Assembly (NCBI GenBank): GCA_015061005.1
Contig: SUXJ01000004.1
Coordinates: forward strand, 142,226 to 206,225
Reading direction: 5' to 3'
DNA from: Bacteroidales bacterium
Lineage (GTDB): Bacteria; Bacteroidota; Bacteroidia; Bacteroidales; Muribaculaceae
DNA: 64,000 bases
Shown here: piece by piece, positions 25,841 to 35,800 of the stretch
Position numbering within the stretch: position 1 is the first letter of the stretch
Layout: each line of letters begins with the position of its first letter
Notes under the pieces: model-generated
The model's input: the letters and a program-made list of their open reading frames with translations, nothing else
What the model was told of the DNA's origin: nothing
Database searches by the model: none
Made by a program: the position numbers and the translations under genes

Positions 25841-28000
25841 GTGAGAATTCCCGCAACTGATCTCCCCTCGATTATTGGGGAAGAACTGAATTTGCCACGC
25901 AAATCCGTTAATGCAACGATTAAACTTCTTGATGACGGAGCCACAATTCCATTCATCGCGCGCTATAGAAAGGAAGCCACCGGCGAATTAGACGAAAAAA
26001 AAATATACCAAATCAGCTCTCGACTTGAAGCCCTGAGAGAACTTTTGAAGCGCAGAGAGTTTATCGTCGAGCAAATTAAATCCGCGGGTGCGCTTACCGA
26101 TGAACTTGCCGATAGAATTGAGCATACGCTCGACCCGGCAACGTTGGAAGACATATACCTCCCCTTTAAGCCAAAGCGTCGAACTCGCGCTGAGATAGCA
26201 CGTGAAAAGGGACTCGAACCATTGGCAAAAATCATTATGAGCCAAACGGCAACTCACATTGACCTGACTGCTCAAAAATTTGCGGAAAAAGGCAATGTGG
26301 ATAATCCGGACGATGCCATTAGCGGTGCATTGGATATCATCGCTGAATGGATGAGCGAAAACGAAAAGGCACGAAACCTTGTGCGTGCGCGCTATCAAAG
26401 AGGGGCGGTGCTCACCTCTACGAAAGCTAAAGGTGCAGCAGCAGACCCTGATGGACTCTATGAGAACTACTATGACGTGAAGCAACCGCTGAGAATGGTC
26501 GCTTCACATCGATTCTTAGCCATAAATCGTGGATGTGAAGCCGGCATTCTTAAAATGGACATCACCATCAATGATGATGAAATGATTGAACGTTTGGGAC
26601 GTTTCTTCGTCAAGCACGATGCAACCGACCGGTGCAGCTGCTTGGTGAAATCTGCCGTTCGTGATTGCTATCGCAGACTCCTTAAGCCGTCAATCGAACA
26701 TGAAATCATGGCTGCTGCAAAAGAAAAAGCCGACACCACCGCAATTGAAATGTTTGCCGACAATTTGAGGCAGCTACTGCTCGCTCCGCCAATGTTTGGA
26801 AAGAGAGTAATGGGCATTGACCCCGGATTTAAAACCGGCTGCAAGGTCGTCTGTCTTGATGCCCAAGGACGTCTCCTGTCTAATGATGTAATCTTTCCGA
26901 ATGCACCCGTCAGCGACATTCATGGCGCAACATATCAAGTATGCTCCTTGGTCGATCATTTCCAAATTGACGTTATTGCCGTTGGTACAGGCACTGCAGG
27001 CCGCGAAACCGAAAAATTCTTGAACAATGTGCGCTATCCGCGCAAGGTGCAAATCGTGCCGGTTTGTGAAGACGGTGCTTCAGTCTATTCAGCATCGGAT
27101 ATTGCTCGTGAAGAATTCCCTGACAAGGATATCACGGTGCGCGGTGCCGTCAGCATCGGTCGACGATTACTTGACCCTTTGGCGGAATTAGTCAAAATCG
27201 ACCCCAAAAGCATCGGAGTCGGACAATATCAACACGACGTTGATCAGACCCGACTCAAGTCCGCACTTGACTTCACGGTGGAAAGCTGCGTTAACTCGGT
27301 AGGCGTAAATGTCAATACGGCGTCGAAGTCTTTACTCAGCTATGTTAGCGGAATCGGGCCCGCTTTGGCGCGCTACATAGTTGAATATCGTGAAGAAAAT
27401 GGCCCGTTTAAATCTCGCCGCGATTTCCTTAACGTGCCGCGCATGGGAGAAAAGGCATTCCAGCAGTGTGCAGGATTCTTGCGCATCCCCGGCGCGACTA
27501 ATCCTTTGGACAATACGGCAATTCACCCTGAACGGTATGAACTCGTGGAGCAAATTGCACGCGACATGCGCACCACTCCGGCCGCGCTGGTAGCAAATCC
27601 TAATATTGCCAAAAATATTGAAATAGCCGCTTATGTTGACAAAAATGTCGGTGTGCCTACTTTGATGCTCATTGTCGATGAACTGTCCAAACCCTCACGC
27701 GACCCTCGCGGTGAAGCCCAAATAACCCAATTTGACGACTCCATCACATCAATCACCGACATACGGCCCGGTATGGAACTAACCGGCAAGGTTAATAATA
27801 TCACTGCCTTCGGTGCATTCGTGGATCTCGGCATAAAAGAAAACGGACTGCTCCACGTCTCGCAAATGAGTGAACGCTTCATCAACAACCCCAATGAAGT
27901 AGTCAGCATTGGGCAAACAATCCGCGCAAAGGTAATGGATGTTGACCCTACTCGCGGACGCATAGCTTTAACGTTAAAAGGAATAGCCCCCTCGGTATAA
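25841..28000 (+). CDS. tex: Tex family RNA-binding transcription accessory protein
   Basis: 719 residues. Order: N-terminal helical Tex domain (AIPFIARYRKEATGELDE variant, about 25-55), a YqgF/RNase H-like domain (GIDPGFKTGCKVVCLD, near 325), tandem helix-hairpin-helix (LLSYVSGIGPALARYIVEYR near 500) and a C-terminal S1 domain (GMELTGKVNNITAFGAFVDLG). The start codon is GTG at 25841. Tex is a nucleic-acid-binding protein linked to transcription and translation. It shares one base with the next gene's start (TAATG). Confidence 0.95.
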   Translation: MRIPATDLPSIIGEELNLPRKSVNATIKLLDDGATIPFIARYRKEATGELDEKKIYQISSRLEALRELLKRREFIVEQIKSAGALTDELADRIEHTLDPATLEDIYLPFKPKRRTRAEIAREKGLEPLAKIIMSQTATHIDLTAQKFAEKGNVDNPDDAISGALDIIAEWMSENEKARNLVRARYQRGAVLTSTKAKGAAADPDGLYENYYDVKQPLRMVASHRFLAINRGCEAGILKMDITINDDEMIERLGRFFVKHDATDRCSCLVKSAVRDCYRRLLKPSIEHEIMAAAKEKADTTAIEMFADNLRQLLLAPPMFGKRVMGIDPGFKTGCKVVCLDAQGRLLSNDVIFPNAPVSDIHGATYQVCSLVDHFQIDVIAVGTGTAGRETEKFLNNVRYPRKVQIVPVCEDGASVYSASDIAREEFPDKDITVRGAVSIGRRLLDPLAELVKIDPKSIGVGQYQHDVDQTRLKSALDFTVESCVNSVGVNVNTASKSLLSYVSGIGPALARYIVEYREENGPFKSRRDFLNVPRMGEKAFQQCAGFLRIPGATNPLDNTAIHPERYELVEQIARDMRTTPAALVANPNIAKNIEIAAYVDKNVGVPTLMLIVDELSKPSRDPRGEAQITQFDDSITSITDIRPGMELTGKVNNITAFGAFVDLGIKENGLLHVSQMSERFINNPNEVVSIGQTIRAKVMDVDPTRGRIALTLKGIAPSV

Positions 28001-28371
28001 TGCGCTATATTGTAAGCATCGGATCAAATTGCCCCGAGGCCCAAGCGATGATGCGCAAAGCCGATGGTTGGCTCAGTGAAAACTTCTTAATCATCGACTC
28101 ATCCGGAGTATATTCCTCTAAGGCCTTAAATGGAACCTCGCCCGACTATCTCAACGAAGTCGTCATATTGGAATCTCAAATGAGCGTAACTGAAATAACT
28201 GCTGCCGCAAAGACCTTTGAATGCCTTTGTGGACGCTCGGCGCAGAGCAAATCATTCGGCTCAATCGAAATGGATATAGACATAATCCAAGCCGGGAACA
28301 CAATCCTGCGCCCCACAGAATTCACACGTGCCTACTTCCTCACCGGACTATCCCTCCTTCACCAATCATAA
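28000..28371 (+). CDS. HPPK-like (FolK-like) protein, short form
   Basis: 123 residues, against about 160 for typical 6-hydroxymethyl-7,8-dihydropterin pyrophosphokinase. It keeps YIVSIGSN at the start, a YLNEVVIL strand, a GRSAQSK segment in place of the usual GRxR, and the metal Asp pair as MDIDII in place of DLDIL. The Trp-Gly-Pro-Arg part before the Asp pair is not seen. So the fold is recognisable, but pterin or ATP handling may be altered. Translation is coupled to tex by a one-base overlap (ATG at 28000). Fourth gene of the acyltransferase operon. Confidence 0.7.
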   Translation: MRYIVSIGSNCPEAQAMMRKADGWLSENFLIIDSSGVYSSKALNGTSPDYLNEVVILESQMSVTEITAAAKTFECLCGRSAQSKSFGSIEMDIDIIQAGNTILRPTEFTRAYFLTGLSLLHQS

Positions 28372-28440
28372 CTCGCCCTCTCCTCTAAAAAAATTCGCTT
28401 TCCTGACGAAAATCTACGCTTTCACCCTCTGTTCCCTTCG

Positions 28441-28448
28441 TAACTTTG
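28441..28448 (+). promoter_or_regulatory. -7 box of a small RNA
   Basis: TAACTTTG, with only a weak TTTC at 28420-28423 as a -33 candidate. It lies just before a run of GC-rich hairpins. Confidence 0.5.
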
Positions 28449-28451
28449 CAA

Positions 28452-28615
28452 CATCAGAATGTCAAAGTGAGTACATTGAAATGTTGGAACAAGAGGGTGA
28501 ATGATCCGTCCCGGTCATTCCAAACACGCCGCCGGGTAGGCCGCGGTCGGCAAAACTCAAGGGGGACTCCGTCGCGGCAAGCCTGGGAAACTTGCTCCGA
28601 CTGAGTCCCCCTTTT
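28452..28615 (+). ncRNA. Small structured RNA of about 160 nt (unnamed)
   Basis: No open frame. Three stable hairpins in a row: GAATGATCCG/CGGTCATTC (about 28498-28520), GCCGCCG.../CGGTCGGC (about 28529-28551) and a terminal stem AAGGGGGACTC (28559-28569) with GAGTCCCCCTT (28603-28613). The last encloses GCAAG/CTTGC and is followed by TTTTGTCTTTT. The final stem plus T-run is an intrinsic terminator. It does not match the conserved parts of SRP RNA, RNase P RNA or tmRNA as I know them. It could be a trans-acting sRNA. The alcohol dehydrogenase gene starts about 140 bases further on with its own -7-like box. Confidence 0.55.
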
Positions 28616-28620
28616 GTCTT
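28603..28620 (+). terminator. 3' arm and T-run of the small-RNA terminator
   Basis: GAGTCCCCCTT pairs with 28559-28569 (11 bp) and is followed by TTTTGTCTTTT. Confidence 0.75.
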
Positions 28621-28757
28621 TTCCATTCAACTCACATCAGTCACATGAAACCTGTCTAAACTGTTAACATCATAAAACACATTTCCAAGGGCACAATGCG
28701 GTGAGTTCCGTGAAATTTTTGTAATATTGCAGTTGAAAATTTAATCGTATATCTTCT

Positions 28758-29927
28758 ATGAATAACTTTGTTTATGACATACCCGTTAAGGTATATTTTG
28801 GAGAGAATCAGTTGGGACATCTCGGCGAGGAATTGAAAAAGTTCGGTACTCGAGTATTGCTCACCTATGGCGGCGGCTCGATTAAGCGCATCGGGCTTTA
28901 TGACCGGGTTATGAACGAACTGAAAAGCGCAGGCTTGGAAGTCTTTGAACTGTCGGGCATCGAGCCCAATCCGCGCATTGACTCCGTCAGAGAAGGCGCC
29001 CGAATGTGTAAAGAGCACAAAATCGATGTCTTGCTGGCAGTGGGCGGCGGCTCAACCATTGATGCTACCAAGTTCATGGCAGCCGGAGCATGCGTTGACC
29101 ATGACCCGTGGGATTTCCTCAGCGAGAAATGGGCACCAATCACCGAAGCCTTGCCCATAGTGAGCATTCTGACCCTGTCGGCAACCGGCTCGGAAATGGA
29201 CAGCGGCGGCGTTATCAGCAACATGGAAACCAACGATAAAATCGGCCGTCTGGCTCCTGCATTGCTGCCTAAAGTGTCATTCCTTGACCCGACTTTGACC
29301 TACAGCGTCAGCCCATATCAAACGGCGTGTGGTGCTGCCGATATGATTTCCCATATTCTGGAAGTGTATTTCAACATGGATCAAGACCTCTATATGCTCG
29401 ACTGCTTCATGGAAGGTCTGCTGAAAACCATCATAAAGTATGCTCCGATTGCAATCAAAGAGCCCGAAAACTATGAAGCACGTGCCAACTTGATGTGGGC
29501 ATCTTCGTGGGCCATTAACGGCTTCATCAACGGCGGAAAACGTCAGGCATGGAGCTGTCACCCCATCGAACATGAACTCTCGGCAATCTACGACATCACC
29601 CATGGTCTCGGGCTCGCAATTCTTACACCTCGCTGGATGGAATACTGTCTCGACGAACAGACCGTGAGCAAATACGTTCAGTTTGCTATCAATGTGTTCG
29701 GCGTTGATTCAACTATGCCGCCCATGGACATTGCTCGCGAGGGTATCAATCGACTCTCCGATTTCTTGTTCAATACCCTCGGGCTGCAACGTACCCTCAC
29801 AGAAGTCGGCATCACCGACGAACACTTCGCTCACATGGCTCGTAAAGCATGTGCCGGCTCCACTCTCCTTGGCTTCAAATCGCTACAACAGACCGACATC
29901 GAAGCCATCTATCGTCTCTGTCTCTAA
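28758..29927 (+). CDS. Iron-containing alcohol dehydrogenase (YqhD/BdhA-like)
   Basis: 389 residues. Group III NAD(P)-dependent alcohol dehydrogenase, which reduces aldehydes to alcohols in the cytoplasm. NAD(P) site GGGSTIDATKF near 96-106, SATGSEMDSGGVISN near 146, and metal ligands in the His-rich region (Asp196-His200 type DMISHILE, HPIEHELSAIYDITHGLGLAI). Length and motifs fit butanol dehydrogenases of the YqhD type. It is a single-gene unit; a TAATATTG sequence at 28722-28729 resembles a -7 box. It ends at the shared terminator before the tRNA. Confidence 0.93.
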   Translation: MNNFVYDIPVKVYFGENQLGHLGEELKKFGTRVLLTYGGGSIKRIGLYDRVMNELKSAGLEVFELSGIEPNPRIDSVREGARMCKEHKIDVLLAVGGGSTIDATKFMAAGACVDHDPWDFLSEKWAPITEALPIVSILTLSATGSEMDSGGVISNMETNDKIGRLAPALLPKVSFLDPTLTYSVSPYQTACGAADMISHILEVYFNMDQDLYMLDCFMEGLLKTIIKYAPIAIKEPENYEARANLMWASSWAINGFINGGKRQAWSCHPIEHELSAIYDITHGLGLAILTPRWMEYCLDEQTVSKYVQFAINVFGVDSTMPPMDIAREGINRLSDFLFNTLGLQRTLTEVGITDEHFAHMARKACAGSTLLGFKSLQQTDIEAIYRLCL

Positions 29928-29956
29928 CTCTCCGGATATAGTCATTATAAAAAAAT

Positions 29957-29987
29957 AACAGCTGATAACTTAAGATTATCAGCTGTT
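29957..29987. terminator. Bidirectional terminator between alcohol dehydrogenase and tRNA-Leu
   Basis: A perfect 12-bp inverted repeat AACAGCTGATAA (29957-29968) and TTATCAGCTGTT (29976-29987). It is followed by ACTTTT on the plus strand and ATTTTTTTATAA on the minus strand. Confidence 0.85.
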
Positions 29988-29996
29988 ACTTTTCTG

Positions 29997-30077
29997 TGCC
30001 CAGAACAGGACTCGAACCTGCACGCCTCGCAGCACTCGCACCTGAAACGAGCGCGTCTACCATTCCGCCACCTGGGC
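29997..30077 (-). tRNA. tRNA-Leu (CAG)
   Basis: The minus strand begins GCCCAGGTGGCGGAATGG and ends GTTCTGGGCA: acceptor stem GCCCAG(G)/(T)CTGGGC. The D-arm has the GGCGGAATGGTAGACGC form of tRNA-Leu, the anticodon loop is TTCAGGT (anticodon CAG), there is a short class II variable arm, and the T-loop is GTTCGAGTCC. CCA is not encoded. Confidence 0.95.
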
Positions 30078-30147
30078 CGGTTTCAGTGGTGCAAATTTAC
30101 GGCAGTTTTTTTAATTGTGCAAGTTTTCACTTGGAATTTTTAGTTGT

Positions 30148-32841
30148 TTAGTGTGCGTCAAGCCAGTTTTGAGCAACTCCGGCACTTACGCTGAGTTTTA
30201 CTTTGCCACTGTAGGCTGCCTCCATTTCGCTAATGACAATCTGTTGCAAGGCAGCGAGCTCATCGGGCATTACGTTGAATACCAATTCATCGTGGACTTG
30301 CATTATCATGGCGGATTGGAACCCTTCTGCTCGAAGTTGTCGTGCAATATTGACCATCGCCACTTTAATGATGTCAGCGGCAGAGCCTTGCAGTGGGGCA
30401 TTGATGGCGTTTCGTTCGGCATAGCCGCGAACCACGGCATTGCGTGAGTTAATGTCCGGGAGCATGCGCCGCCGGCCCATCACTGTTGTGACGAAGCCTC
30501 GCTCACGCGCTTGCTCAACCACGTTTGTCATATAATCTTTTACTTGAGGATATGACTCAAAATATCCTTTGATGAGTTGAGTCGCCTCGCCTCGCGGAAT
30601 TTTCAAACGTTCGGCAAGCCCGAATGCGCTGATGCCATAAATGATGCCGAAGTTTGCTGTTTTGGCGCGTCGGCGTTGGTCTTCGGTCACGTCGGCAAGT
30701 GGTGTGTGATATATTTTCGCGGCAGTGGCCCGGTGTATATCTTGACCTTGGGAGAATGCTTCAAGCATCGCAGAGTCTCCGGAAATATCAGCCATCAAGC
30801 GCAACTCAATCTGTGAATAGTCTGCCGAAAGGATTATGCACCCGGGGTCCGCAACAAAGGCACGGCGAATCTCTCGCCCCATGTCGGTTCTCACCGGTAT
30901 GTTTTGAAGATTGGGATTTGCGGAACTCAGGCGTCCTGTGGCTGTTCCGGTTTGATTGAAAGTTGAATGAATTTTACCGGTTGACGGATTTATCAATGCC
31001 GGCAGAGCGGTGATATACGTTGCAAGAAGTTTTCTCAGTCCTCGAATGGAGAGAATGAGATCTACCACGGGATGAGCCGTGCGATATTTTTCAAGGGTTT
31101 CTTCCGTGGTGGAATAATTTCCGGTTTTGGTTCGCTTGACTTTGGTGTCAAGCTTGAGATCCCCAAAAAGAACTTGACCAACTTGTGATGGCGAAGCAAT
31201 GTTAAACTGATAGCCCACCATTTCATATACCTTTTGCTCCATCTCGGCGAGTTGGGCTGTCAGTCGTTGCTGCTGAGCAGCGAGTATCGTGGGATCGATG
31301 CGCACTCCGCTCCATTCCATGTCGGCTAAGACGGGAGCAAGGTTTTGCTCAAGATCTTCGAGAGTGGGTGATATTTGTTCATCTCTGAGAGCCTTGCGTA
31401 TCGGTTCATATAGACGAAGTGAAATATCGGCTGCCTCGCAAAAGAATGGCTCAATCATCTGTGCATCGACTTCCTTGAATTTTCCGGTTGAGGTTGCATT
31501 TTCGGAATCAAGTGTGCGATAGCCGAGGATATCAGACGCCATAACTGAGAGAGAATGGCGCATTTCGGGTTGCAGAAGATAATGAGCAAGCGACACGTCA
31601 TAATGTTTTGCCGACCATTCTATTCCGGCGCGACGCAGTAATAGACTCGCACGCTTGAAATCATTGGTTACCACAAGCAAATCCTTACGTCTCAACACGG
31701 GACTTAGCAATCCGACTCGGTCAACCGGTAAATAGGCTGCTTGACCCGGAGCAATGGAAATGGCTGCACCATGAAGCTCAGCAGTCATTGCTTCCGCCCC
31801 TACGGCATAAATAGACAATCCAATAATATCAGCTTTTGCGGCTTCCGCCAAAATGTCTTCAATAGAAGATGCATAGTCGTGCGATAAAGATGACATGGGA
31901 GCCGGTTCCGACGCAATATTATCAAAATCAAAGAGAGACGGTTCCGAGGCTGGTATGCTGGGCGTCTCGGCCGGCAATTTTGATAAAAATGATCGAAACT
32001 CAAGTTCTTCATAAATTTTTCGCAGAGCTCCAAAATCCGGCTCACATCGACGCAAATCATTCGGGCGAACGGGCAAGGTGAGGTCGGTTCTTATCGTTGC
32101 CAGATCCTTTGAGAGTAGAATTTTATCTCTATTTTCTTCTACCTTTGTGCGGAGAGAGCCTTTTATTTCTTCTGTGCGCTGAAGCATTTGCTCAACAGAC
32201 CCGAACTGAGTAATCAGTTTTACGGCAGTCTTTTCTCCCACGCCCGGACATCCGGGAATATTATCGGAAGCATCGCCCTCCAATGCCAATAAATCTACTA
32301 CTTGACGCGGAGAGTCAATCCCGTATCGCTCGCATATTTGCTGCGGGCCCCGCACCTCAAAACCTTGCCCTTTCAGCGCCGGACGATACATGAAAACGGA
32401 CTCACTGACCAGCTGACCATAATCCTTGTCGGGTGTCATCATATAGGTGACAAATCCTTGCTCTGATGCTTGTCGGGCAAGTGAGCCTATAACGTCGTCC
32501 GCCTCATAGTCCGGAAGTTCCACAACGGGAATGCACATTGCATTGAGAATGCGCTTGATGTAGGGAATGGCAATGGTGATGTCCTCAGGCTGCTTTTCGC
32601 GTCCGGCTTTATATTCCGGAAATATTTCATGGCGAAATGTGTGTCCTCCGGAGGGATCGAAACAAACGGCAAGGTGAGTGGGGTTTTCTTTTCGCAACAA
32701 GTCATCCAGCGTGTTTACGAAGCCGAATATGGCTGAAGTGTTAACTCCGCTCGTGGTTACGCGAGGGTTACGAAACAATGCGTAATATGCACGGTAAATC
32801 AATGCATAAGCGTCAAGGAGGAAGAGCTTGTTCTCGGTCAT
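30148..32841 (-). CDS. polA: DNA polymerase I
   Basis: 897 residues. N-terminal 5'-3' nuclease (DAYALIYRAYYALF; DYEADDVIGSLA; GDASDNIPGCPGVGEKTA), about 1-290. A 3'-5' exonuclease-like domain lies at about 310-500, but with its acidic motifs lost: motif I reads DIIGLSIYA without D-x-E, and motif II reads TNDFKRASLLL. The polymerase domain at about 520-897 has DYSQIELRLMADISGD, RRAKTANFGIIYGIS and QVHDELVF. It fills gaps and removes primers. The start codon overlaps the GH89 stop (ATGA, 32838-32841), so the two are cotranscribed. Confidence 0.96.
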   Translation of the reverse strand: MTENKLFLLDAYALIYRAYYALFRNPRVTTSGVNTSAIFGFVNTLDDLLRKENPTHLAVCFDPSGGHTFRHEIFPEYKAGREKQPEDITIAIPYIKRILNAMCIPVVELPDYEADDVIGSLARQASEQGFVTYMMTPDKDYGQLVSESVFMYRPALKGQGFEVRGPQQICERYGIDSPRQVVDLLALEGDASDNIPGCPGVGEKTAVKLITQFGSVEQMLQRTEEIKGSLRTKVEENRDKILLSKDLATIRTDLTLPVRPNDLRRCEPDFGALRKIYEELEFRSFLSKLPAETPSIPASEPSLFDFDNIASEPAPMSSLSHDYASSIEDILAEAAKADIIGLSIYAVGAEAMTAELHGAAISIAPGQAAYLPVDRVGLLSPVLRRKDLLVVTNDFKRASLLLRRAGIEWSAKHYDVSLAHYLLQPEMRHSLSVMASDILGYRTLDSENATSTGKFKEVDAQMIEPFFCEAADISLRLYEPIRKALRDEQISPTLEDLEQNLAPVLADMEWSGVRIDPTILAAQQQRLTAQLAEMEQKVYEMVGYQFNIASPSQVGQVLFGDLKLDTKVKRTKTGNYSTTEETLEKYRTAHPVVDLILSIRGLRKLLATYITALPALINPSTGKIHSTFNQTGTATGRLSSANPNLQNIPVRTDMGREIRRAFVADPGCIILSADYSQIELRLMADISGDSAMLEAFSQGQDIHRATAAKIYHTPLADVTEDQRRRAKTANFGIIYGISAFGLAERLKIPRGEATQLIKGYFESYPQVKDYMTNVVEQARERGFVTTVMGRRRMLPDINSRNAVVRGYAERNAINAPLQGSAADIIKVAMVNIARQLRAEGFQSAMIMQVHDELVFNVMPDELAALQQIVISEMEAAYSGKVKLSVSAGVAQNWLDAH

Positions 32842-35800
32842 TTACGGATAATTATTTTTTCACCTTCAGATGTTACATAGACACCCGGAGAAGGGTTGGA
32901 ATCTACTCGACGTCCGGTTGTGTCATAGAGAATTGGTGCAGTCTCGGGCGATTCAATCTCAACGATAGACATTTGAGAAAAAATCGAGAATCGGTCGCCA
33001 ATGGATGTCGGGACTGTGTCTGCATCAATACATGCAGTATTGGCAGGGATTATAAATCCTGCTTCATGGCGAACAAAGTCGGAATCTTCTGCAACATATA
33101 CTGTCCTATCTGCTACGCAACGCGAGTAGGTACTATATGCGACTCCATAGAAGACGTCAAAATAAAATTGATCGTAGGAAAGCATAACCGGCACATCAGA
33201 TTCTGTAATAATTACAGGAAGTCCACCCGGTAGGGCGGCTTCTGTGGGGCATGCTGTCAAACGCACACCATTAATGTCAACTGCATCAATGTAGAATGCT
33301 GCGACGCCGTTCGGAATCGATACGCTAAAAGGGTGGGAGACCAATGTTGGAAACTCGGTCACAGTGATTTTTTTTAATTCTTCGAAATCAAATGTGTGAG
33401 TATTGGAGCCGGAAGTCAACTTCAAAGTAGGCATACCGGTTCCATAAACGAGGCTCAAGGAAAATTGCGCACCGGATTCAGTAACTTCATTGGCGTTTGC
33501 ATTGAGTTGAAGATGTGAATTTATGTGCACCAGATTCTCTCCGTCAAATCTCCAAAGTGACATGTATTTATTGGAAACTTCTGCGTTAGAAACGGCTTTC
33601 TCGGAGTATGTTCTGGTTAATTGCTCCATTAAAGGATCGGCATAAACCGGTTTGTCGTTTTTTAAGAGATAAAACGGATGGCGCAAACGTCCCTCGGGAT
33701 ATGCCACTACTTTTTTCCCGGTTTTATTGTAGATTACGCCGTTGATTTCAACGTTGTTTTCTGTAGGGCCTGCAAGGTGAATATTTTCAAGCCATGAAGT
33801 CCCGACAAAAAGAGTTCCGAGCTTTACGTCGGATTCAGGTTTGGTGAAAAGGAAATTCAGCGTCATTCCGTTGGGCGCGCAGCTGACAAACTGAGAAATG
33901 TCTCTCATAGTGGAGCTGTTGGCAATTGTCTTGGTCTGAGTCATGCCCGAGGAGTTGGTCACGGTGACTGTCAAAGATTTTGAACCGTTAAATTCAGCGC
34001 GAATAGTGAACTTTCCGCTCAGAGGCACATCGCTGAATAGATTCTCCTCTGCACTATCCCATTTAACCACGAGTATGCCATTCTTTTTCAGGTAAAATTG
34101 GCTCCAACCTCCGGAATAGTCATCGGCTGTGGCGTTGGTGCCATTCGCAAAAAGCGGAGTTCCCCATTCATTATACGTTTCGGTACCGGTTTCGCCTGTG
34201 AGGTATAGCACCCATGTCTCATTTCCCTTGATGGTGCGTGCCGGAGTGACGGATTGATTTGTTGCGCCGGAACCGACCACTGTGTTATCCGTGATTACTT
34301 TTCCATCAGTTTTTAAGACCACTGCAGGCAGCGTAATTTCAAAAATATCATCGCGACCGGAAAATACCTCCGGCTTAATGTCGCGTACTTGTACGTTGCT
34401 GAGGTCTAAAGTGCTTTTGCCGGGGGTAGCCACGCTTTCAATGCGAAAGGAACCATCATAATTCCGGCCAAGGTTGAATTCCCAACCATCTACTACCAAA
34501 GGGGACGGTTCGAGAATTGCGGTAATATGGGCATCACCATAAACTTTGAAACTTGCCTTGTTGCCGTCAACCCATTCCGATGGCAAATCACGTCCATGAT
34601 TATCAACGAATTTTACAAAACGAGCATTTTGGTTCGGAAAGGCTGTGATAATCACGTCTTCGCCTGAAACGTAAATATTGGCCATGTTTTCAGTGCGAAG
34701 ATAACCTAATGAACTGTCGTTAACGGAAGCTGTTACTGTCGATGGCTTGACCGGTGAATCGTTAAGTTCCAGTAAGAAATCGTAGATCATTCGATTCGTG
34801 GCGGCAGTGGCGGCAACCGGCTGTCCGGTAGCGGCGATTTCCGAGTTCCATGCGCTGTCGAATCGGAATCGGATATGTGTTGTGCCCTTCACAGCCTCAA
34901 AGGGAATCACAATGTTTACCTCGCCGGTAGCCATAGATGCGTTTTGCGCATTTTTTGTGCCTTTCGTGGCGAGTATTGTTTCAAACGTGCCGTCATTATC
35001 AAAGTCTGCCCATGCCGACAAATAAAGATAGCTCAATCCGGCATTGCCGTTCCAGCTAATAGAAAAATCACCGCCGGGAGCTGCCTTGATGCGAGAGGGA
35101 ACAACGATAAAGTGATCTTCTGGCATTGTGGGAGCGGAGTATATCTCCTCCGTTTCGCCGTGTTGAGTCAGAGAGAATGATGGTATCCACTGCTTATTGT
35201 CAATAATGGCTTGGTGGTCACTCATGTCAAGATTTGGAACACCCCATTTGCTTTCAGCAAAGTATGCTGTCAGGGTGACGGACTCTTTGCCGTAATAAGT
35301 CATCGGATTGTCATTGCCGAGATTGTTGCCGTTTTGGTCCAGCCAATGGTCAAAATCATAACGAGCAGACGCATGGGCGCGTACCTTCACGAAGTCCGTG
35401 TTGGTTATACTTAGTGACTCTGTGCCGTCAATGCTAACGGTGCCTTTCGATTCGTCTTCTGTTGCCACACTTACCGTGCGCGGTTCTATGATTTCCTCAG
35501 TGACGGCAATGGTATAAGTAACCTGAGTGCCGTCAGCGAGTTTGATTCTGACGCTATATTCACCAATGGCAGCGTCGGCGGGAATGATTGCATTTTCTGC
35601 AGTAAAGACTTCATCGTCTCCAAACAGAGTGTTGCGGTTCAAGTCAATGGCGATTTCGCTTATTGAAGTTCCGGCGATGTTGAAATCCGGTGCATACACT
35701 TCACCGCGTTTGGCTCTATCAAAGAATTGACCCTTGAGGTCTGTGACAAGCAAACGCTGAATATAACGAGTTCCTTGTAAATCAACTTGCGAAGTTAGCG

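Noticed and set aside
28452..28615. SRP RNA, RNase P RNA or a riboswitch for the alcohol dehydrogenase gene
   Set aside because: The conserved cores of SRP and RNase P RNA are absent, and a strong terminator with about 140 further bases separates it from the dehydrogenase.
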